A stretch of DNA of 64,000 bases, taken from NCBI GenBank assembly GCA_905160935.1, contig CAJHZI010000649.1, positions 2,856,001-2,920,000 on the forward strand, in the 5' to 3' direction. The notes below the pieces were generated by a model. The model had not been told where the DNA came from and ran no database searches. It saw only the letters and a program-made list of their open reading frames with translations. This document shows, piece by piece, positions 57,376-64,000 of the stretch. This DNA comes from Enchytraeus crypticus. Lineage: Eukaryota > Annelida > Clitellata > Enchytraeida > Enchytraeidae. The stretch's first letter is position 1; every line of letters begins with the position of its first letter. A program made the translations under genes and the position numbers.

Positions 57376-57531
57376 AGCCATCCACTCCATGCGACACACC
57401 AAAGGCTAGTTAAGTGCTAACGTGCTAAAATGCTAAAATATTTAGCTATAAAATAGCTAAAATTCTAACGTCAGCATTCTATCGTACTGCTGCGACGGCG
57501 TGAGCAATACATGTATAATTGAACCCTGCAA

Positions 57532-58225
57532 CAGGGGCAGATCCAGGAATTTTTTAAGGGGGGGGCGAAATTTTCTTGGAAGAGTTTTTGCTTACGCATT
57601 GCTTTCTTAGGGACATGTGATGTAACCAGAAAAATGCTGTGTGGGGGACTCAAAACTTTTTAGCCTACTGCGCTCTGCTCATAGAGGGAGTGTATCCCAG
57701 TATCATACCCCCCCCCCCCCCTACTCAACCCGTACTAAAGTGAGAGAAAAGCTTAAAATTCCTAAAATCCTACATTTTTTTAGGAAAACAGTAGGTCAAA
57801 GTTTTTACCTCTAAAGAAACTCAGCGGATCTGGACCAATTGCAAAAGTGACCTTATTTTGTCGAAATGTGGGGGGTTAAGCTAATCAATTTCAGCCAAGG
57901 CTGCTTGCACCACTGATCTGGGACAGAGTTCACATTTTTATTTACACCCTTTTATACTCTAATACAGTCGTTAAAGTGAAAATTGAGAGCTAGTGAAACG
58001 GTCAACATTTTTCGGGCCCTCTTCCATTATATGAAAAAATTCCAGGTAGTCGGACTTTTCGAGTTCCCTCTCGAACCCCCTCCCCCCTAATCCCCCTAAC
58101 GCCCTTAAAACATATTTGCACCAAAGAAAATGCCATAGAAATAATGAAATATATTTTAACATTTTTTATCGTCGGGCCTAAGGAGGGTGGGGGCCCGGGA
58201 CCCCTGCCCCCTGGATCAGCCACTG
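57532..58225. mobile_element. Non-autonomous hAT element, 694 bp
   Basis: The TIRs are CAGGGGCAGATCCAGG (left) and CCTGGATCAGCCACTG (right), 14 of 16 complementary. A perfect 8-bp target site duplication CCCTGCAA (57524-57531 and 58226-58233) flanks them. G/C homopolymer runs lie near both ends and inside. There is no transposase; frames 57971-58223 (-) are not genes. It is the same end type as the MITE at 8719-8986 and sits in the kinase intron. Confidence 0.92.
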
Positions 58226-58233
58226 CCCTGCAA

Positions 58234-58831
58234 TCTTTAGCCTGTAGCCGGATGCCTAACTGATCTGCTAATAGTTTAGAGCAGCCTATGTTCGCTTTGT
58301 TCTTATGTTTTCAATAAGTGCTTCCATTAAGTTTAATAGTTTCTCTAAATAAAGTTCCTTCTTTTTAACACTTTCTCGATAACTTAATAAGCTTATTTTA
58401 TAAAATGCTTTAACAATCAAATCATAATTCTTACGCTTAATATGCTTAATACGCGATTGATACTAATACTAATACTTATATTAATACTAGCAATTCTTTT
58501 CTAAAACATGCTAGAGGTCTCAAACCCAATTGATAATAATTGTGATAATATAAGAATAGCAATAACAATAATAGAGTAATAATAATAGGCAGTAACATTA
58601 AGTTTATTTGAGCAAGTATGTAATGTACAGTGCACTTCAAGATTTTCTAAATCCATCCTCTCTTTTAGAGTCCACAGCTGGATAGCATAGATTTACCAGT
58701 GAACGAATCCATGTTAAGACGGCTGCATTGGAATGAAAGCCGGAAATCCAGATAATTTCTGGCGGCGACACGGATCACAGCGGCGAGAAATTCCTGTAAC
58801 ATGGCGGAGGACTTATACTGGCGTGTCCGTC
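58234..58831. other. Intronic stretch with GC-richer patch
   Basis: AT-rich to 58650, then GC-richer 58670-58820 with GGCGGCGACACGGATCACAG and GCGGCGAGAA. No reading frame was recognised. Confidence 0.4.
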
Positions 58832-58925
58832 ATCTGACATGACTGCAGATCTACGTCATATGACATGACTGCAGACCTACGTCATATGACATGACTGCAG
58901 ACCTACGTCATATGACATACGTGCA
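58832..58925. repeat. 26-bp tandem repeat with GTCATATGAC palindromes
   Basis: Three to four copies of ACCTACGTCATATGACATGA plus CTGCAG. Each unit has a perfect 10-bp palindrome GTCATATGAC, a PstI-type CTGCAG palindrome and a CRE-like TACGTCA. Confidence 0.88.
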
Positions 58926-60480
58926 AGTCTATGCCACCTATGGCTAAGACAAAAAATTTATTATACTTTACAAAACATGTTTCATACTGCTAATATGAAT
59001 GAAATTTTCTACAATTATAAAGCTTTCTTGACAAATCTTAAACCTATTCCCTAAATTTCTCATTATAATAAATGTATATATCTGTAGAGACATATTACAC
59101 GGGGTCCTGATTCTCAACATGCACTGTATCTTCTCTCATTTCTGAATGTTTGTTGGTCAGTATATGATCCGCGCTTAGCCTGCCTGACATCGATCATAGA
59201 ATATAATCGTATTTCAGTTGTTTTCCTCGCTATCAGGCTATTCGCAGAACTTTCCCATCTCCACTGATACAATTATCGTTCACCAAGTCAATTTTTTGAT
59301 GATCGATCGATGGAATTAGGAATAAGAATGAAATCGATTCTGATAATTAGTCATCAAGTACACAATAAATGCTTCTCTCTTATTATTGAGCTATACCGCT
59401 ATTTAGTTTTTAATATTTCATTAATAACAAACACAAGTCTAAGTTTATCCTCATTAACTGCAATTTATGAAAAGCAATTTTTGATTACATTAATTTTAAG
59501 AATCGGAAGAAAAATGATAGTTAAATACAGTATCTCAAATAATTTTCGCTAAAATAAAATAAACGAGTATCTTGAAAATAGACCCCATGTAATATCATTA
59601 ACTTCATCTACATGCATTTTTGAAATTAGATATGAAATTAATTTGAAATATCGTTGCAAACGGACTACCGCAGCTAAAGACTGCTGTTTTGGATTATTAC
59701 ACACACGTTTTCACCCTTTTAATCGTTGCCTTTGTACCAACTTTGGAAATGCATATTAAGAATAAAGTAAATATTGGCTAATGCAATGGTTACTTATCAA
59801 ACAGTTTCTTATGTGCAAAAAAGCTAATATCTAGTGTCAAAATCTTCCGACTGCCTCTCAGTAATTGATCCTAGAAGTGTGACGATTCATTTTCAAGGAT
59901 ATAGCCAATATGAACTAAGTAAATAGACACTAGAAGGTGAAGGCCGTACGCAGTTTGTTGACTCACAAATGCTGTTTTTGTAATATCGATCCCAGCAGTT
60001 TGATTTTAAAAGCATAAATTAATCGTTTTCAATTTGTTTCTTTCGTATTGGAAGATAGGAAATTGTAAAATGCTTTGCAGCCGTATGTAATCAACATATC
60101 AAGCTTCTAAGGGAAATACCAATATAAATGTCAATTTTAGGATCATTTTAGGATTTTTCCTGTGTTTATCATTGGGTTCAATGCATTGTTTATCAACAAA
60201 CGACTGTCAGCAGTAGCGTCATCACGTGAACGGTGGCTTCATGACTTCTATGCAGGATTTGAACCGCTTTTAGCATTAAATGTGTCGACTTTATAGTTTA
60301 AACTTTCGAAGCGCTGAACGGATCTGAAAGGTTAGAGCTGAGTTCATGAAGAGGCACGGTAATTCTAAATGAAATATACAACAAATTATATACTGCATAT
60401 ATTTGGCATATATTCTGTTGTAGTTTAAATTTACACTTCATTTCTTATTTCAGTGTACATCATGCATGTTAATTAATATA
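58926..60480. other. Intronic stretch, nothing recognised
   Basis: About 1.5 kb. The plus frame 59310-59552 is AT-rich with no domain. No element recognised. Confidence 0.5.
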
Positions 60481-60485
60481 TAATT

Positions 60486-60532
<47 letters not shown>

Positions 60533-60534
60533 AT

Positions 60535-60551
60535 AATTTGTCATATATACA

Positions 60552-60601
<50 letters not shown>

Positions 60602-60618
60602 TGTATATATGACAAATT
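60535..60618. repeat. 84-bp palindrome around a TA array
   Basis: AATTTGTCATATATACAG at the left is exactly mirrored by CTGTATATATGACAAATT at the right, with a TA run between. The whole forms one long perfect hairpin. Another TA run (60489-60534) lies to the left. Confidence 0.9.
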
Positions 60619-61202
60619 CTTCCATGGCAAAATAGTACGATGGTAGCCTTTAATGATACGTGTTTAGTGAATCTCAATTTATGCAACATCAAGTGTAATT
60701 ATAATTAGCAAAATGTCATCCATCGTTGCTGCAAAAACTTCATAAAGGAATCAGTACTTAAAGTAATATTTTCAACTTTTCTTCATTTGATATTTTAACA
60801 TATAATTTTGCAGCTACTATATCTGTTAACATTTAAAATTAAAAATTAATTCAATTGCTTTTAAAATCATTGTTCTTTATATTGTGCAAAATGAAATGCG
60901 TAATATATATTTTAAGCGTTAATTAAATAACATGAACATCTCAACTAGATATCGCAACTGATCAATCAGGCCTACTTTCAGGATAAATTTTGTGTATTTA
61001 TTCGAATTTAATGTAATCATTCAAGCTGTGATGTATAGAAGCTAAAAACGAATAAAATTATTTCTAATTAATACAGTTATTGAAACAATATTATGTTATT
61101 ACTAACAGCTAATTTTTAATTAATAAAACAATACAATAATTATACTTTATAATTCTGCAATTTTATATAAGACTTTATATGTGTATCCTTATATAAATAT
61201 AT
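60619..61202. other. Intronic stretch, nothing recognised
   Basis: AT-rich, no feature. Confidence 0.5.
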
Positions 61203-61529
61203 GTCTACTGACAGGTCCATGGTATATAATACCTCCACTCTTCTCTGTCTTCTGCTTTCCCCTTCATGTTCCCATGTGAGTAGATCTTTAATCTAACATT
61301 CTTAATCTCGGCCTGCCTCTGCCTCTATTTCTTTCTATTCTGCCTTCTATGACTTCTTTTCGTTGACTTCCCCTTAGAAATGTGTCCTATCCAACTCTTC
61401 TGCCTATTTCTTAATGCATTTATCAACTGTCTATCTGTATCAAGTCTCTCTAGAATTTCTTCATTTGTAATCTTTTGAGTACAGCTAATCTTTCTATTCT
61501 TCTCCATATTCACATTTTCAATGCCTGTA

Positions 61530-61530
<1 letters not shown>
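61203..61530 (-). mobile_element. LINE-F 3' end fragment
   Basis: Minus strand: KISCTQKITNEEILERLDTD, RQLINALRNRQKSWIGHI, and the KKRGRGRP-type tail decayed. The 3' end CCATGGACCTGTCAGTAGAC lacks the final CTAAGAG. The 5' edge is cut exactly at a (TA)n array (61532-61584). Confidence 0.85.

Positions 61531-61531
<1 letters not shown>

Positions 61532-61584
<53 letters not shown>
61532..61584. repeat. (TA)n microsatellite
   Basis: Pure TA run abutting the LINE-F fragment. Confidence 0.95.
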
Positions 61585-61586
<2 letters not shown>

Positions 61587-61725
61587 CAAATACAGAGATG
61601 ACGTTATTTTAAGAACAGATTGCGCAACTCTCATAGACGAGGAATGGACTTTCGCCAACACGTTGCAGTACTCCGTTACTTGTTCAATATTTGTGTATTA
61701 TTACTACAAGATACGGTATATCGAT

Positions 61726-61759
61726 ATATATATATATATATATATGCATATATATATGC

Positions 61760-61803
<44 letters not shown>

Positions 61804-61812
61804 ATATATATA
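61726..61812. repeat. (TA)n-(TG)n compound microsatellite
   Basis: TA run with two ATGCAT interruptions, then (TG)n and TATG repeats. Frames of Tyr-Ile-Cys-Val runs here are artefacts. Confidence 0.95.
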
Positions 61813-61934
61813 GCGCACAAAATCTTGTACCGCCTTATTGTGAACGGACCTCTATTCTTAAAGGCAAGTTTCTTAAAGGTAGTAAAAATGATAGCAAGAT
61901 ACAGCCTCAAAAGCCATATTATCGTTACAGCAAA

Positions 61935-62000
61935 TTGCTACTAGGAATATGTATCTTGCACCTGCCAGTTTGTAGAACACATAAGAGAGGGAATTTGTAG
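61935..62000 (+). mobile_element. SINE-D 3' end
   Basis: GGAATATGTATCTTGCACCT, GCCAGTTTGTAGAACAC, then AAGAGAGGG. Upstream body not recognised. Confidence 0.55.
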
Positions 62001-62589
62001 AATACATAAAAGAGAGAATATAACACACTTTATTTCTTCTCTTAACAGTTTACGGTCCAACGTTCCCATTTTGGGAACATGGAAGTTAAATAATAGAACT
62101 ACTGAACTAATAGAATAATACTAACTAATTAACTTATTATGCTAGTCATATCAAAGACTGAGGTGATGATAAAGATATGTCTACAATTATCTCTCTATAT
62201 ATTGTCGTAAAATATCAATTACACTCATGACTGGATTAGCCAAGGTACAGGTACTCATATCTTATTATTTCTCAATGTGCCTCTGATATATAATACGAGC
62301 TTTATTTTAAAGATACAGTAAACTTATAGTTAAGTTAGCACTGTTAAGTTACTTCAGTTATGTTACCACAGTTAAGTTACATTTCTAACTCTAGTTCATC
62401 AGGGTAAATCAAATTCTAACTGTAACTTTCAGTAGAAAAAATAAACTAATATTTTGATGATTTCAATTCTCTTCAATTTAAATAACTTTACTTATTTATA
62501 CTAACACTAGTCACTCCAAATCTATTCGATTGGAATCAATAATATTTTCGATACTAAAATTGGGAAATTATATAAATTAAGCTATTATA
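62001..62589. other. Intronic stretch, nothing recognised
   Basis: A short tandem of GTTAAGTTA-type units around 62320-62380. Nothing else seen. Confidence 0.5.
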
Positions 62590-63515
62590 AGAATACTGAG
62601 AAGAAGGTAAAATTGGACGTGGAGTACCAAAAGACCGAAGCATTTCGCCGCTCCTGTTTAATATGTACCTTGAGGCAATGATGGAAGAAGCCATGGAAGA
62701 CATGGAAGAAGGAATAATAACAGGATGGAAATTATTACAAGATGTAAAATTTGCAGATGACCAGGAATGGTAGCGGACAGCGTGACTGGACCGCAGAAGA
62801 TAAGGGATAGACTGAATGATACGGAATTGAGATATGGCTTTGAAGATTAATGTAAAAAAGACCAAAGTGATGAGAGTGTCCCATAATAAAGGTGAAATTT
62901 ATATCTCAATAAATGGTACGGATTTGGAACGGTCAAGGAGTTTCAAATGTTTGGGTCGTACTATAACAGATGATGGCAAATGTGAGACTGAAATTTGTAG
63001 TAGAATTGCACAGGCAAAAATTAACCTTCGGTAATAAGAAACATTTTTAACAAAAAGTCTAGGGAAAGACACAGGAATGAGGATGATGAAAACCTTGGTA
63101 TGGACCACGCTATTATATGGATGTGAAATATGGACCTAAAGGAAAGAAGATATTAGGAAACTAGAGGCATTGGAAATGTGGATATGGAGAAGAATTGAAA
63201 GGATTAGCTGGACTCAAAAGGTTACAAATGAGGAAGTTCTGGAGAGAAGTGGTACAGATAGACAGTTGATAAATGTATTAAGAAATACGAGAAGAGTTGG
63301 ATAGAATATATTCTAAGGGGAAAGTCTATTAGAAGAGATCATATAAGGTTGAATGGAAGGAAAAGAGGAAGAGGCAGGCCGAGACTAGGTATGTTAGATG
63401 ATTTAAAGACCCACTAATATGTGGGCATCAAGAGGCAAGCGGAAGACAGATAAGAGTGGAGGCGTTATGGACCTGCCAGTAGACAGTGCACTAAGAGAGA
63501 AAGAGAGAGAGAGAT
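62590..63515 (+). mobile_element. LINE-F copy (RT core to 3' end)
   Basis: It starts at EYREEGKIGRGVPKD..ISPLLF, passes the catalytic box region (KFADDQE), then LKINVKKTKVMRVSHNKGEI and FKCLGRTITDDGKCETEICS. KTLVWTTLLYGC and the RGRGRPRLGMLDDLK tail follow. Several frame changes and small deletions lie between these blocks. The 3' end is CCTGCCAGTAGACAGTGCAC then TAAGAG and (AG)n. 5' truncated in the RT core. Confidence 0.92.
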
Positions 63516-63959
63516 GGTTTTGTCTTATATTTAGTGATATTTCAGCTTTAACTGATGAATCTCATTTTTCACGTTTTCATTGATTATGCAATTTTGCTTT
63601 CGTACAATTCGCAGTAAAGAAAAATTTGCATAATGTTGGAAGGTTTGCATTTAACATATACAGATTCTATTTCAGTTCGACCCAGAAACTGATCATAATT
63701 AACTTCAGAAATATCGTAGCTTTTAGAGATGTAATCTACTTTTAGTCTCTAATATCAAATTACCCACATGCAAGACTTAGACACATTCGAAGAGATGCGG
63801 GTATAATTAGATCTCAGAAATAGAAGCTCAATAGTCTTATTTATGTACAGTTAAAACCGTTCATTGGCAACATTTTTTCTTGAACATTTTAGTTTGGAAT
63901 AGCTTGTGTTAGCTGACAATATTTTCTATCGAAGAGCAGATCTATTACATATTCCCACA

Positions 63960-64000
63960 GCGAGGAACGGGTTATCACCTCTCTCTGAGCGAATGGAGAA
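63960..64000 (+). CDS. Candidate third kinase exon (partial, at window edge)
   Basis: ATTACATATTCCCACAG is a good acceptor at 63959. The sequence beyond is GC-richer than its flank and open in the phase required by the previous exon, reading RGTGYHLSLSEWR. The tyrosine-His-Leu position would correspond to the YYLV strand before the hinge in related kinases, but the match is weak. It may be another gene's exon or a chance site. Confidence 0.3.

Noticed and set aside
1-64000. CRISPR arrays, operons, ribosome-binding sites
   Set aside because: The window is eukaryotic; the regular arrays are minisatellites without unique spacers.

Overview
The window is AT-rich animal DNA from an invertebrate. 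Genes are sparse and introns long. TA/CT microsatellites and short tandem arrays are dense, and there are several SINE families, LINE fragments and short hAT-type DNA elements. A SoxC transcription factor shows it is metazoan. Jockey-like LINE remnants and tRNA- and 5S-rRNA-derived SINEs suggest a protostome or other invertebrate, possibly spiralian. The phylum cannot be fixed from sequence alone.

Two host genes are supported. One is a single-exon SoxC (Sox4/11/12-type) gene at 11682-13061 (+), with an HMG box near its N-terminus and the SoxC C-terminal motif. Three identical octamer-like sites lie about 350-400 bp upstream, and two tiny upstream ORFs abut the start codon. The other is the 5' part of a Ser/Thr protein kinase gene of the CAMK/AMPK-related class on the + strand. 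Exon 46513-46623 carries the start and the glycine-rich loop. Exon 56810-56938 carries the VAIK lysine and the alpha-C helix. A 10.2-kb phase-0 intron separates them. A candidate third exon begins at 63960 and runs off the window.

Layout: 1-11 kb is repeats (5S-derived SINE, a second SINE joined to it, a 34-bp minisatellite, a hAT MITE, a jockey remnant). 11-13 kb is SoxC. 13-28 kb is mostly non-coding, with a 917-bp hAT element with perfect TIRs and TSD, a second 5S-derived SINE and a 47-bp minisatellite of hairpins. 28.4-29.8 kb is an unidentified GC-rich block with a TATA-like box, a 90-bp tandem duplication and a 160-codon ORF. 30-38 kb holds LINE copies and a 29-bp minisatellite. 38-46 kb is SINEs, LINE ends and TA arrays. 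46.5-64 kb is the kinase locus, whose introns are full of SINEs, a 694-bp hAT element with a perfect TSD, palindromes and LINE copies.

The most notable content is the small-retroelement population. At least five SINE-like families are present: SINE-A (tRNA head), SINE-B (tRNA head, different body), 5S-SINE, SINE-D and family E. Unplaced families F and G may be further ones. Two sets share 3' tails: SINE-D with the dominant LINE (LINE-F), and SINE-A with family E. This is the pattern expected when SINEs borrow LINE machinery. Family names are local labels. All homology was judged by eye.
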